Below, piece after piece: positions 6,633-19,926 of a DNA stretch of 64,000 bases. The number at the start of each line of letters is the position of its first letter. Position 1 is the stretch's first letter. The DNA is from Inia geoffrensis (Eukaryota > Chordata > Mammalia > Artiodactyla > Iniidae). The translations under genes were made by a program, and so were the position numbers. The notes below the pieces were generated by a model. That model saw only the letters and a program-made list of their open reading frames with translations. It was not told the origin of the DNA and ran no database searches. The DNA lies in assembly GCA_036417435.1 (NCBI GenBank), contig CM070899.1:102674368-102738367 (forward strand), written 5' to 3'.

Positions 6633-9600
6633 GAAAGCTAGACGAGTTGATCCCTGGCTGAAGTCCTCTCAAACCCTAAAATTTTAAGTGCTCAAGAGGG
6701 CAGGCCACAAGGTGAAGCCAGCTATTGCTGTTGGTGGGATTGTAAATTGGTAACAGCCGGTATGAGGATCAGTAGGCACATTCCTTACCAAACTAAACAC
6801 TGGAGGTACCACGAGATTCGGCAACCCCGCTGCAGGTCGTATAACCAGACACTAGCATCATTGGAAGGAAGCTCTTGCACCCCAGCAGTCGTTGTGGTAC
6901 CCTTGACCACAGCCAAGACATACAGACGAACGAACGGTCGAGCGAGGGGTGAAGGGAGAAAGATGTTCCGCTACCTACACACGCTCGACTACCACACAGC
7001 CATAGAACAAAATGCACTCATAGTATTTGCAGCAGCATGGGTGGAGCACTAGATGATCTCACTAATTCTGGTCAATTAGAGGCAGCAAGACACATATACC
7101 CGGATATCCCTTATGTGTGCAGTCTACATAGGGATACAAAGGAAGTTAGTAAAGAAAGGAAACACAGGTTCACAAAGGGAAGAAAGAAGCGAGGAGTTCC
7201 CAAAGGGGGAGATTGGAGACCGGGGAAGAGTGAATTAGGAGATTGGGATTAACACAAACACATTTAACGTATGAAAAAGTGCTCATCAAGGGCGACTCAC
7301 CCAAAAGAACATGGGACTCTACCAAATATTCCTCGATAAGTAACAGGGCAAAGGATCCGAAACCCTACAGGTAGAGCTACGTTTATAATTGCGTCAAGTG
7401 GCTGTAGAACTCAAAGAGACGCAGCATTGTATATAAACTATGCTGAAAGAGAAAAGGACTGTTCAATGACAAGGCAAGTAAGGGGTTACGAAATGGCCAC
7501 TTTCTTACCTCAGGCCTCTGTGACGTCGGCTGGCGTCAGACCCCTGGAGCCTCAGGAGGCCTGTGTCCCACGGCTGGAGGATGCTGCTGCTGTTCTCCGT
7601 TGCGTGGTACCACAATCTGCCAATCCAACAGGGCCCTCCTACAGGTAAGCACAGCCTGGTGTACCCAAATGATGATGAAACAGCTGAGAGGGAAGGGCTG
7701 TGAAGAAAGCGGATCTCCACAGCTCCTGCTAGGCAAGTTCCCACCTCCAGCCCACTTCATTAGAGAGGCCCCACCTGCGAACCACGGCACCCTCCGAGTA
7801 GCCCACTTGCAAGGCTTGCGATATGCCTGCGGTGGGGCAGTGCAGGTTAAGGGGCAGGAGGTGAGCATACACAAGCCCAGAGATGTGTGTTTAGCCACGT
7901 TCGACTCCCCATTTCCAATCCAACACCGGGACCCCCTCTAAGACTATCTTTCCCCACGTTACCAGAGACGACACGGAGCACTGCTGCCACCTCGTGGCAC
8001 ACTGCCGTAACAATCTTACCAACTGTGCTGAAGGGCATCTGTCATCCACAAGGCCTACAGCCTGCGGCTTTGAAGACACAACCCAGCCCTCAAGAAATAT
8101 CCTGGGCTAGGGAAACTGAAACGAATTCAAATCACGCCCGACCCTGAGGCAGGAACCTTTCAAGAACTCAGTGGTACTCACCCGCGTTGTAGAAAACAGC
8201 ACATTGAAGAGAAAAGATGCTTAGGATCTGTCATGATTAGAGAGTGCAAAGAAAGCTAGACGAGGTGTTCCCTGGCTGCAGTCCTCTCAAACGCTAAAAG
8301 CGTAAGTGCTCAAGAGGGCATGCCAAAAAGAGAAGCCAGCTATTGCTATTGGTGGGAATGTAAATTGCTAACAGCCGGTATGAGGAACACTAGGCATATT
8401 CCTTACCAAACTAAACACTGGAGGTACCACGAGATTCGGCAACCCCGCTGCAGGTCGTATAACCAGACACTAGCATCATTGGAAGAAAGCTCTTGCACCC
8501 CAGCGGTCCTTGCGGTTCCCATGACCGCAGCCAAGACAGAGAAATGAACGGAATGGGGAGCGAGGGGTGAATGGAGAAACATGTTCTGCTACCTACACAC
8601 CCTCGACTACCACTCAGCCACAGAACAAAATGAACCCATACTCTTTGCAGCAGCATGGGTGCAGCAGTACATGATCTCACTAATTCCGGTCAATTAGAGG
8701 CAGCAAGACACATATTCCAGGATATCCCACTTTTGTCTGCCGCCTAAATACGGATACTAAGGAAGCTAGTCCACATAGGAAACACAGGTTCACAAAGGGA
8801 AGAACGAAGCCTGGACTTCCCTGAGGGGGAAATTGGAGAACGGGGAAGGGTGAAGTAGGAGGTCGGGATTCACAGAAACACACTTAACTTATCAAAAACT
8901 GCTCAAGGGCGACCCATTCTCAATCACAGGGAACGCTACAAAACATTCCTCAATACGCGAAGAGTGCAAAGAATCCGAAACCCTAAGGGTTTAACTACAT
9001 GTATAATTGCATCAAGTGGCTGTAGAACTCAAACAGACGCAACATTGTATATGAACTAGGCTGAAAGGGAAAAGTACTGTACAATGACAAGGCAAGTAAG
9101 GGGTTAAGAAATGCCTACTCTGTTACCTCAGGTGTCTGTGATGTCGTTACCACGGTAACGCCCCTGGAGCCTAAGCAGGCCTGGGTCCCACGGCAGACCT
9201 GGGTCCCACGGCCGGAGCATGCTGCTGCTGAGGCATCAAGGCAGGAGGACGTGCCTCCTGACAAGCGGCACCCCGGACCGCTATTGCCCATTCTCCCCTG
9301 CCTGGTACCCCAATCTCCCGATCCAGCGTGGCCCTCCTACAGGTAAGCAAAGCCTGGTGTACCCAAATGAGGGTGGAGCAGCTGAGAGGGAAGAGCGGTG
9401 AAGTAACCGGATCTTCACAGCTCCTGCTAGGCAGGTTCCCACCTCCAGCCATCTTCATTAGAGTCACCCCACCTGCGAACCATGGCACCCTCCGAATGGC
9501 CCACTTGCAAGGCTTGTGATATGTCTGTGGTGGGGCAGTGCAGGTTAAGGGGCAGGAGGTGAGCATACACAAGCCCAGAGGTGTGTGTTTAGCCACTTTC

Positions 9601-9947
9601 GACTCCCGATTTCCAATCCAACACCGGGACCCCTCTAATACTTTCTTTCCCCAAGTTACCAGAGACGACACGGAGTAGTGCTGCCACCTTGTGGCACACT
9701 GCCGTAACAACCTTACCAACTATGCTGAAGGGCAACTGTCATTCACAAGGCCTAGAGCCTGCGGCTTTGAAAACACAACCCTGCCCTCAGGAAATATCCT
9801 GGGCTAGGCAATCTGAAATGAATCCACATCAGGCCCGACTCTCAGGCAGAAATCTTACAAGACCTCAGTGGTAGTCACCCGCGTTTTAGAAAACAGCACA
9901 TTCAAATGAAAAGATGCTCAAGGTCTCTCATGATTAGAGAGTGAAAA
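6633..9947 (+). repeat. HOR unit 3 (3,315 bp)
   Basis: Half A is 6633-8250 and half B 8251-9947. The 18-mer is present twice (9176-9211). Half A repeats the unit 2 variants (gagaTtcgg, cgaacGgtcg, tctccgTtgcg). B has private changes cacActtaac near 8881, aaaaaCtgctc near 8898, and gtgccTcctg near 9256. Late B switches to the form found in all later units (gccgtaacaac, ccaactatgctg, ggtctctc). The RFX-like palindrome is intact (9146-9159). Confidence 0.97.
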
Positions 9948-12900
9948 GAAAGCTAGACGAGTTGATCCCTGGCTGAAGTCCTCTCAAACCCTAAAATTTT
10001 AAGTGCTCAAGAGGGCAGGCCACAAGGTGAAGCCAGCTATTGCTGTTGGTGGGATTGTAAATTGGTAACAGCCGGTATGAGGATCAGTAGGCACATTCCT
10101 TACCAAACTAAACACTGGAGGTACCACGAGACTCGGCAACCCCGCTGCAGGTCGTATAACCAGACACTAGCATCATTGGAAGGAAGCTCTTGCACCCCAG
10201 CAGTCGTTGTGGTACCCTTGACCACAGCCAAGACATACAGACGAACGAACTGTCGAGCGAGGGGTGAAGGGAGAAAGATGTTCCGCTACCTACACACGCT
10301 CGACAACCACACAGCCATAGAACAAAATGCACTCATAGTATTTGCAGCAGCATGGGTGGAGCACTAGATGATCTCACTAATTCTGGTCAATTAGAGGCAG
10401 CAAGACACATATACCTGGATATCCCTTATGTGTGCAGTCTACATAGGGATACAAAGGAAGTTAGTAAAGAAAGGAAACACAGGTTCACAAAGGGAAGAAA
10501 GAAGCGAGGAGTTCCCAAAGGGGGAGATTGGAGACCGGGGAAGAGTGAATTAGGAGATTGGGATTAACACAAACACATTTAACGTATGAAAAAGTGCTCA
10601 TCAAGGGCGACTCACCCAAAAGAACATGGGACTCTACCAAATATTCCTCGATAAGTAACAGGGCAAAGGATCCGAAACCCTACAGGTAGAGCTACGTTTA
10701 TAATTGCGTCAAGTGGCTGTAGAACTCAAAGAGACTCAGCATTGTATATAAACTATGCTGAAAGAGAAAAGGACTGTTCAATGACAAGGCAAGTAAGGGG
10801 TTACGAAATGGCCACTTTCTTACCTCAGGCCTCTGTGACGTCGGCTGGCGTCAGACCCCTGGAGCCTCAGGAGGCCTGTGTCCCACGGCTGGAGGATGCT
10901 GCTGCTGTTCTCCGCTGCGTGGTACCACAATCTGCCAATCCAGCAGGGCCCTCCTACAGGTAAGCACAGCCTGGTGTACCCAAATGATGATGAAACAGCA
11001 GAGAGGGAAGGGCTGTGAAGAAAGCGGATCTCCACAGCTCCTGCTAGGCAAGTTCCCACCTCCAGCCCACTTCATTAGAGAGGCCCCACCTGCGAACCAC
11101 GGCACCCTCCGAGTAGCCCACTTGCAAGGCTTGTGATATGCCTGCGGTGGGGCAGTGCAGGTTAAGGGGCAGGAGGTGAGCATACACAAGCCCAGAGATG
11201 TGTGTTTAGCCACGTTCGACTCCCCATTTCCAATCCAACACTGGGACCCCCTCTAAGACTATCTTTCCCCACGTTACCAGAGACGACACGGAGCACTGCT
11301 GCCACCTCGTGGCACACTGCCGTAACAATCTTACCAACTGTGCTGAAGGGCATCTGTCATCCACAAGGCCTACAGCCTGCGGCTTTGAAGACACAACCCA
11401 GCCCTCAAGAAATATCCTGGGCTAGGGAAACTGAAACGAATTCAAATCACGCCCGACCCTGAGGCAGGAACCTTTCAAGAACTCAGTGGTACTCACCCGC
11501 GTTGTAGAAAACAGCACATTGAAGAGAAAAGATGCTTAGGATCTGTCATGATTAGAGTGCAAAGAAAGCTAGACCAGGTGTTCCCTGGCTGCAGTCCTCT
11601 CAAACGCTAAAAGCGTAAGTGCTCAAGAGGGCATGCCAAAAAGAGAAGCCAGCTATTGCTATTGGTGGGAATGTAAATTGCTAACAGCCGGTATGAGGAA
11701 CACTAGGCATATTCCTTACCAAACTAAACACTGGAGGTACCACGAGATTCGGCAACCCCGCTGCAGGTCGTATAACCAGACACTAGCATCATTGGAAGAA
11801 AGCTCTTGCACCCCAGCGGTCCTTGCGGTTCCCATGACCGCAGCCAAGACAGAGAAATGAACGGAATGGGGAGCGAGGGGTGAATGGAGAAAGATGTTCT
11901 GCTACCTACACACCCTCGACTACCACTCAGCCACAGAACAAAATGAACCCATACTCTTTGCAGCAGCATGGGTGCAGCAGTACATGATCTCACTAATTCC
12001 GGTCAATTAGAGGCAGCAAGACACATATTCCAGGATATCCCACTTTTGTCTGCCGCCTAAATACGGATACTAAGGAAGCTAGTCCACATAGGAAACACAG
12101 GTTCACAAAGGGAAGAACGAAGCCTGGACTTCCCTGAGGGGGAAATTGGAGAACGGGGAAGGGTGAAGTAGGAGGTCGGGATTCACAGAAACACGCTTAA
12201 CTTATCAAAAAGTGCTCAAGGGCGACCCACTCTCAATCACAGGGAACGCTACAAAACATTCCTCAATACGCGAAGAGTGCAAAGAATCCGAGACCCTAAG
12301 GGTATAGCTACATGTATAATTGCATCAAGTGGCTGTAGAACTCAAACAGACGCAACATTGTATATGAACTAGGCTGAAAGGGAAAAGTACTGTACAATGA
12401 CAAGGCAAGTAAGGGGTTAAGAAATGCCTACTCTGTTACCTCAGGTGTCTGTGATGTCGTTAGCACGGTAACGCCCCTGGAGCCTAAGCAGGCCTGGGTC
12501 CCACGGCAGACCTGGGTCCCACGGCAGACCTGGGTCCCACGGCCGGAGCATGCTGCTGCTGAGGCATCAAGGCAGGAGGACGTGCCACCTGACAAGCGGC
12601 ACCCCGGACCGCTATTGCCCATTCTCCCCTGCCTGGTACCCCAATCTCCCGATCCAGCGTGGCCCTCCTACAGGTAAGCAAAGCCTGGTGTACCCAAATG
12701 AGGGTGGAGCAGCTGAGAGGGAAGAGCGGTGAAGTAACCGGATCTTCACAGCTCCTGCTAGGCAGGTTCTCACCTCCAGCCATCTTAATTAGAGTCGCCC
12801 CACCTGCGAACCGTGGCACCCTCCGAATGGCCCACTTGCAAGGCTTGTGATATGTCTGTGGTGGGGCAGTGCAGGTTAAGGGGCAGGAGGTGAGCATACA

Positions 12901-13278
12901 CAAGCCCAGAGGTGTGTGTTTAGCCACGTTCGACTCCCGATTTCCAATCCAACACCGGGACCCCTCTAATACTTTCTTTCCCCAAGTTACCAGAGACGAC
13001 ACGGAGTAGTGCTGCCACCTTGTGGCACACTGCCGTAACAACCTTACCAACTATGCTGAAGGGCAACTGTCATTCACAAGGCCTAGAGCCTGCGGCTTTG
13101 AAAACACAACCCTGCCCTCAGGAAATATCCTGGGCTAGGCAATCTGAAATGAATCCACATCAGGCCCGACTCTCAGGCAGAAACCTTACAAGACCTCAGT
13201 GGTAGTCACCCGCGTTTTAGAAAACAGCACATTCAAATGAAAAGATGCTCAAGGTCCCTCATGATTAGAGAGTGAAAA
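9948..13278 (+). repeat. HOR unit 4 (3,331 bp; +18, -2)
   Basis: Half A is 9948-11563 and has the -2 deletion just before B. Half B is 11564-13278 with three 18-mers (12489-12542). A carries variants shared with units 9, 10 or 12: atataccTgg near 10414, ccaGcaggg near 10942, aacagcAgag near 10999, cttgTgat near 11133, and caacaTggg (C to T) near 11240. A private change gives cgacAaccac near 10304. B belongs to the second subtype, with gagaccctaagggtatag (near 12289) and gttaGcacggtaac. Confidence 0.97.
12489..12542 (+). repeat. 18-bp minisatellite, three-copy allele (unit 4)
   Basis: Three contiguous copies of cagacctgggtcccacgg (the first with gg for ga) make 54 bp. The same allele is at 19137-19190, 22470-22523, 29116-29169, 32447-32500, 45725-45778, 52371-52424, 55702-55755, 59035-59088 and 62366-62419. 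Ten of 19 B halves therefore carry three copies and nine carry two. This is the only source of the +18 unit-length class. Confidence 0.93.
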
Positions 13279-16200
13279 GAAAGCTAGACGAGTTGATCCC
13301 TGGCTGAAGTCCTCTTAAACCCTAAAATTTTAAGTGCTCAAGAGGGCAGGCCACAAGGTGAAGCCAGCTATTGCTGTTGGTGGGATTGTAAATTGGTAAC
13401 AGCCGGTATGAGGATCAGTAGGCACATTCCTTACCAAACTAAACACTGGAGGTACCACGAGACTCGGCAACCCCGCTGCAGGTCGTATAACCAGACACTA
13501 GCATCATTGGAAGGAAGCTCTTGCACCCCAGCAGTCGTTGTGGTACCCTTGACCACAGCCAAGACATACAGACGAACGAACTGTCGAGCGAGGGGTGAAG
13601 GGAGAAAGATGTTCCGCTACCTACACACGCTCGACTACCACACAGCCATAGAACAAAATGCACTCATAGTATTTGCAGCAGCATGGGTGGAGCACTAGAT
13701 GATCTCACTAATTCTGGTCAGTTAGAGGCAGCAAGACACATATACCCGGATATCCCTTATGTGTGCAGTCTACATAGGGATACAAAGGAAGTTAGTAAAG
13801 AAAGGAAACACAGGTTCACAAAGGGAAGAAAGAAGCGAGGAGTTCCCAAAGGGGGAGATTGGAGACCGGGGAAGAGTGAATTAGGAGATTGGGATTAACA
13901 CAAACACATTTAACGTATGAAAAAGTGCTCATCAAGGGCGACTCACCCAAAAGAACATGGGACTCTACCAAATATTCCTCGATAAGTAACAGGGCAAAGG
14001 ATCCGAAACCCTACAGGTAGAGCTACGTTTATAATTGCGTCAAGTGGCTGTAGAACTCAAAGAGACGCAGCATTGTATATAAACTATGCTGAAAGAGAAA
14101 AGGACTGTTCAATGACAAGGCAAGTAAGGGGTTACGAAATGGCCACTTTCTTACCTCAGGCCTCTGTGACGTCGGCTGGCGTCAGACCCCTGGAGCCTCA
14201 GGAGGCCTGTGTCCCACGGCTGGAGGATGCTGCTGCTGTTCTCCGCTGCGTGGTACCACAATCTGCCAATCCAACAGGGCCCTCCTACAGGTAAGCACAG
14301 CCTGGTGTACCCAAATGATGATGAAACAGCTGAGAGGGAAGGGCTGTGAAGAAAGCGGATCTCCACAGCTCCTGCTAGGCAAGTTCCCACCTCCAGCCCA
14401 CTTCATTAGAGAGGCCCCACCTGCGAACCACGGCACCCTCCGAGTAGCCCACTTGCAAGGCTTGCGATATGCCTGCGGTGGGGCAGTGCAGGTTAAGGGG
14501 CAGGAGGTGAGCATACACAAGCCCAGAGATGTGTGTTTAGCCACGTTCGACTCCCCATTTCCAATCCAACACCGGGACCCCCTCTAAGACTATCTTTCCC
14601 CACGTTACCAGAGACGACACGGAGCACTGCTGCCACCTCGTGGCACACTGCCGTAACAATCTTACCAACTGTGCTGAAGGGCATCTGTCATCCACAAGGC
14701 CTACAGCCTGCGGCTTTGAAGACACAACCCAGCCCTCAAGAAATATCCTGGGCTAGGGAAACTGAAACGAATTCAAATCACGCCCGACCCTGAGGCAGGA
14801 ACCTTTCAAGAACTCAGTGGTACTCACCCGCCTTGTAGAAAACAGCACATTGAAGAGAAAAGATGCTTAGGATCTGTCATGATTAGAGAGTGCAAAGAAA
14901 GCTAGACGAGGTGTTCCCTGGCTGCAGTCCTCTCAAACGCTAAAAGCGTAAGTGCTCAAGAGGGCATGCCAAAAAGAGAAGCCAGCTATTGCTATTGGTG
15001 GGAATGTAAATTGCTAACAGCCGGTATGAGGAACACTAGGCATATTCCTTACCATACTAAACACTGGAGGTACCACGAGATTCGGCAACCCCGCTGCAGG
15101 TCGTATAACCAGACACTAGCATCATTGGAAGAAAGCTCTTGCACCCCAGCGGTCCTTGCGGTTCCCATGACCGCAGCCAAGACAGAGAAATGAACGGAAT
15201 GGGGAGCGAGGGGTGAATGGAGAAAGATGTTCTGCTACCTACACACCCTCGACTACCACTCAGCCACAGAACAAAATGAACCCATACTCTTTGCAGCAGC
15301 ATGGGTGCAGCAGTACATGATCTCACTAATTCCGGTCAATTAGAGGCAGCAAGACACATATTCCAGGATATCCCACTTTTGTCTGCCGCCTAAATACGGA
15401 TACTAAGGAAGCTAGTCCACATAGGAAACACAGGTTCACAAAGGGAAGAACGAAGCCTGGACTTCCCTGAGGGGGAAATTGGAGAACGGGGAAGGGTGAA
15501 GTAGGAGGTCGGGATTCACAGAAACACGCTTAACTTATCAAAAAGTGCTCAAGGGCGACCCATTCTCAATCACAGGGAACGCTACAAAACATTCCTCAAT
15601 ACGCGAAGAGTGCAAAGAATCCGAAACCCTAAGGGTTTAACTACATGTATAATTGCATCAAGTGGCTGTAGAACTCAAACAGACGCAACATTGTATATGA
15701 ACTAGGCTGAAAGGGAAAAGTACTGTACAATGACAAGGCAAGTAAGGGGTTAAGAAATGCCTACTCTGTTACCTCAGGTGTCTGTGATGTCGTTAGCACG
15801 GTAACGCCCCTGGAGCCTAAGCAGGTCTGGGTCCCACGGCAGACCTGGGTCCCACGGCCGGAGCATGCTGCTGCTGAGGCATCAAGGCAGGAGGACGTGC
15901 CACCTGACAAGCGGCACCCCGGACCGCTATTGCCCATTCTCCCCTGCCTGGTACCCCAATCTCCCGATCCAGCGTGGCCCTCCTACAGGTAAGCAAAGCC
16001 TGGTGTACCCAAATGAGGGTGGAGCAGCTGAGAGGGAAGAGCGGTGAAGTAACCGGATCTTCACAGCTCCTGCTAGGCAGGTTCCCACCTCCAGCCATCT
16101 TCATTAGAGTCACCCCACCTGCGAACCATGGCACCCTCCGAATGGCCCACTTGCAAGGCTTGTGATATGTCTGTGGTGGGGCAGTGCAGGTTAAGGGGCA

Positions 16201-16593
16201 GGAGGTGAGCATACACAAGCCCAGAGGTGTGTGTTTAGCCACGTTCGACTCCCGATTTCCAATCCAACACCGGGACCCCTCTAATACTTTCTTTCCCCAA
16301 GTTACCAGAGACGACACGGAGTAGTGCTGCCACCTTGTGGCACACTGCCGTAACAACCTTACCAACTATGCTGAAGGGCAACTGTCATTCACAAGGCCTA
16401 GAGCCTGCGGCTTTGAAAACACAACCCTGCCCTCAGGAAATATCCTGGGCTAGGCAATCTGAAATGAATCCACATCAGGCCCGACTCTCAGGCAGAAACC
16501 TTACAAGACCTCAGTGGTAGTCACCCGCGTTTTAGAAAACAGCACATTCAAATGAAAAGATGCTCAAGGTCTCTCATGATTAGAGAGTGAAAA
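13279..16593 (+). repeat. HOR unit 5 (3,315 bp)
   Basis: Half A is 13279-14896 and half B 14897-16593. The 18-mer is present twice (15822-15857), the first copy beginning caggTctgg as in units 14 and 16. B combines subtype-1 aaaccctaagggttt (near 15622) with the broken palindrome gttaGcacggtaac, so the two markers are separable by recombination. Private changes include ctcttaaac near 13314, ggtcaGttag near 13721, cccgcCttgtag near 14831 and accaTactaa near 15055. Confidence 0.97.
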
Positions 16594-19500
16594 GAAAGCT
16601 AGACGAGTTGATCCCTGGCTGAAGTCCTCTCAAACCCTAAAATTTTAAGTGCTCAAGAGGGCAGGCCACAAGGTGAAGCCAGCTATTGCTGTTGGTGGGA
16701 TTGTAAATTGGTAACAGCCGGTATGAGGATCAGTAGGCACATTCCTTACCAAACTAAACACTGGAGGTACCACGAGACTCGGCAACCCCGCTGCAGGTCG
16801 TATAACCAGACACTAGCATCATTGGAAGGAAGCTCTTGCACCCCAGCAGTCGTTGTGGTACCCTTGACCACAGCCAAGACATACAGACGAACGAACTGTC
16901 GAGCGAGGGGTGAAGGGAGAAAGATGTTCCGCTACCTACACACGCTCGACTACCACACAGCCATAGAACAAAATGCACTCATAGTATTTGCAGCAGCATG
17001 GGTGGAGCACTAGATGATCTCACTAATTCTGGTCAATTAGAGGCAGCAAGACACATATACCCGGATATCCCTTATGTGTGCAGTCTACATAGGGATACAA
17101 AGGAAGTTAGTAAAGAAAGGAAACACAGGTTCACAAAGGGAAGAAAGAAGCGAGGAGTTCCCAAAGGGGGAGATTGGAGACCGGGGAAGAGTGAATTAGG
17201 AGATTGGGATTAACACAAACACATTTAACGTATGAAAAAGTGCTCATCAAGGGCGACTCACCCAAAAGAACATGGGACTCTACCAAATATTCCTCGATAA
17301 GTAACAGGGCAAAGGATCCGAAACCCTACAGGTAGAGCTACGTTTATAATTGCGTCAAGTGGCTGTAGAACTCAAAGAGACGCAGCATTGTATATAAACT
17401 ACGCTGAAAGAGAAAAGGACTGTTCAATGACAAGGCAAGTAAGGGGTTACGAAATGGCCACTTTCTTACCTCAGGCCTCTGTGACGTCGGCTGGCGTCAG
17501 ACCCCTGGAGCCTCAGGAGGCCTGTGTCCCACGGCTGGAGGATGCTGCTGCTGTTCTCCGCTGCGTGGTACCACAATCTGCCAATCCAACAGGGCCCTCC
17601 TACAGGTAAGCACAGCCTGGTGTACCCAAATGATGATGAAACAGCTGAGAGGGAAGGGCTGTGAAGAAAGCGGATCTCCACAGCTCCTGCTAGGCAAGTT
17701 CCCACCTCCAGCCCACTTCATTAGAGAGGCCCCACCTGCGAACCACGGCACCCTCCGAGTAGCCCACTTGCAAGGCTTGCGATATGCCTGCGGTGGGGCA
17801 GTGCAGGTTAAGGGGCAGGAGGTGAGCATACACAAGCCCAGAGATGTGTGTTTAGCCACGTTCGACTCCCCATTTCCAATCCAACACCGGGACCCCCTCT
17901 AAGACTATCTTTCCCCACGTTACCAGAGACGACACGGAGCACTGCTGCCACCTCGTGGCACACTGCCGTAACAATCTTACCAACTGTGCTGAAGGGCATC
18001 TGTCATCCACAAGGCCTACAGCCTGCGGCTTTGAAGACACAACCCAGCCCTCAAGAAATATCCTGGGCTAGGGAAACTGAAACGAATTCAAATCACGCCC
18101 GACCCTGAGGCAGGAACCTTTCAAGAACTCAGTGGTACTCACCCGCGTTGTAGAAAACAGCACATTGAAGAGAAAAGATGCTTAGGATCTGTCATGATTA
18201 GAGAGTGCAAAGAAAGCTAGACGAGGTGTTCCCTGGCTGCAGTCCTCTCAAACGCTAAAAGCGTAAGTGCTCAAGAGGGCATGCCAAAAAGAGAAGCCAG
18301 CTATTGCTATTGGTGGGAATGTAAATTGCTAACAGCCGGTATGAGGAACACTAGGCATATTCCTTACCAAACTAAACACTGGAGATACCACGAGATTCGG
18401 CAACCCCGCTGCAGGTCGTATAACCAGACACTAGCATCATTGGAAGAAAGCTCTTGCACCCCAGCGGTCCTTGCGGTTCCCATGACCGCAGCCAAGACAG
18501 AGAAATGAACGGAATGGGGAGCGAGGGGTGAATGGAGAAAGATGTTCTGCTACCTACACACCCTCGACTACCACTCAGCCACAGAACAAAATGAACCCAT
18601 ACTCTTTGCAGCAGCATGGGTGCAGCAGTACATGATCTCACTAATTCCGGTCAATTAGAGGCAGCAAGACACATATTCCAGGATATCCCACTTTTGTCTG
18701 CCGCCTAAATACGGATACTAAGGAAGCTAGTCCACATAGGAAACACAGGTTCACAAAGGGAAGAACGAAGCCTGGACTTCCCTGAGGGGGAAATTGGAGA
18801 ACGGGGAAGGGTGAAGTAGGAGGTCGGGATTCACAGAAACACGCTTAACTTATCAAAAAGTGCTCAAGGGCGACCCATTCTCAATCACAGGGAACGCTAC
18901 AAAACATTCCTCAATACGCGAAGAGTGCAAAGAATCCGAAACCCTAAGGGTTTAACTACATGTATAATTGCATCAAGTGGCTGTAGAACTCAAACAGACG
19001 CAACATTGTATATGAACTAGGCTGAAAGGGAAAAGTACTGTACAATGACAAGGCAAGTAAGGGGTTAAGAAATGCCTACTCTGTTACCTCAGGTGTCTGT
19101 GATGTCGTTAGCACGGTAACGCCCCTGGAGCCTAAGCAGGCCTGGGTCCCACGGCAGACCTGGGTCCCACGGCAGACCTGGGTCCCACGGCCGGAGCATG
19201 CTGCTGCTGAGGCATCAAGGCAGGAGGACGTGCCACCTGACAAGCGGCACCCCGGACCGCTATTGCCCATTCTCCCCTGCCTGGTACCCCAATCTCCCGA
19301 TCCAGCGTGGCCCTCCTACAGGTAAGCAAAGCCTGGTGTACCCAAATGAGGGTGGAGCAGCTGAGAGGGAAGAGCGGTGAAGTAACCGGATCTTCACAGC
19401 TCCTGCTAGGCAGGTTCTCACCTCCAGCCATCTTAATTAGAGTCGCCCCACCTGCGAACCATGGCACCCTCCGAATGGCCCACTTGCAAGGCTTGTGATA

Positions 19501-19926
19501 TGTCTGTGGTGGGGCAGTGCAGGTTAAGGGGCAGGAGGTGAGCATACACAAGCCCAGAGGTGTGTGTTTAGCCACGTTCGACTCCCGATTTCCAATCCAA
19601 CACCGGGACCCCTCTAATACTTTCTTTCCCCAAGTTACCAGAGACGACACGGAGTAGTGCTGCCACCTTGTGGCACACTGCCGTAACAACCTTACCAACT
19701 ATGCTGAAGGGCAACTGTCATTCACAAGGCCTAGAGCCTGCGGCTTTGAAAACACAACCCTGCCCTCAGGAAATATCCTGGGCTAGGCAATCTGAAATGA
19801 ATCCACATCAGGCCCGACTCTCAGGCAGAAACCTTACAAGACCTCAGTGGTAGTCACCCGCGTTTTAGAAAACAGCACATTCAAATGAAAAGATGCTCAA
19901 GGTCTCTCATGATTAGAGAGTGAAAA
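16594..19926 (+). repeat. HOR unit 6 (3,333 bp; +18)
   Basis: Half A is 16594-18211 and half B 18212-19926, with three 18-mers (19137-19190). It shares with unit 7 the variants aactaCgctg in A (near 17401), ggagAtacc in B (near 18385), and late-B aggttCtcacc plus cttAattag. These mark units 6 and 7 as a tandem duplicate pair. The B telomere-like palindrome is the intact subtype 1, but the RFX-like palindrome is broken (gttaGcac). Confidence 0.97.
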
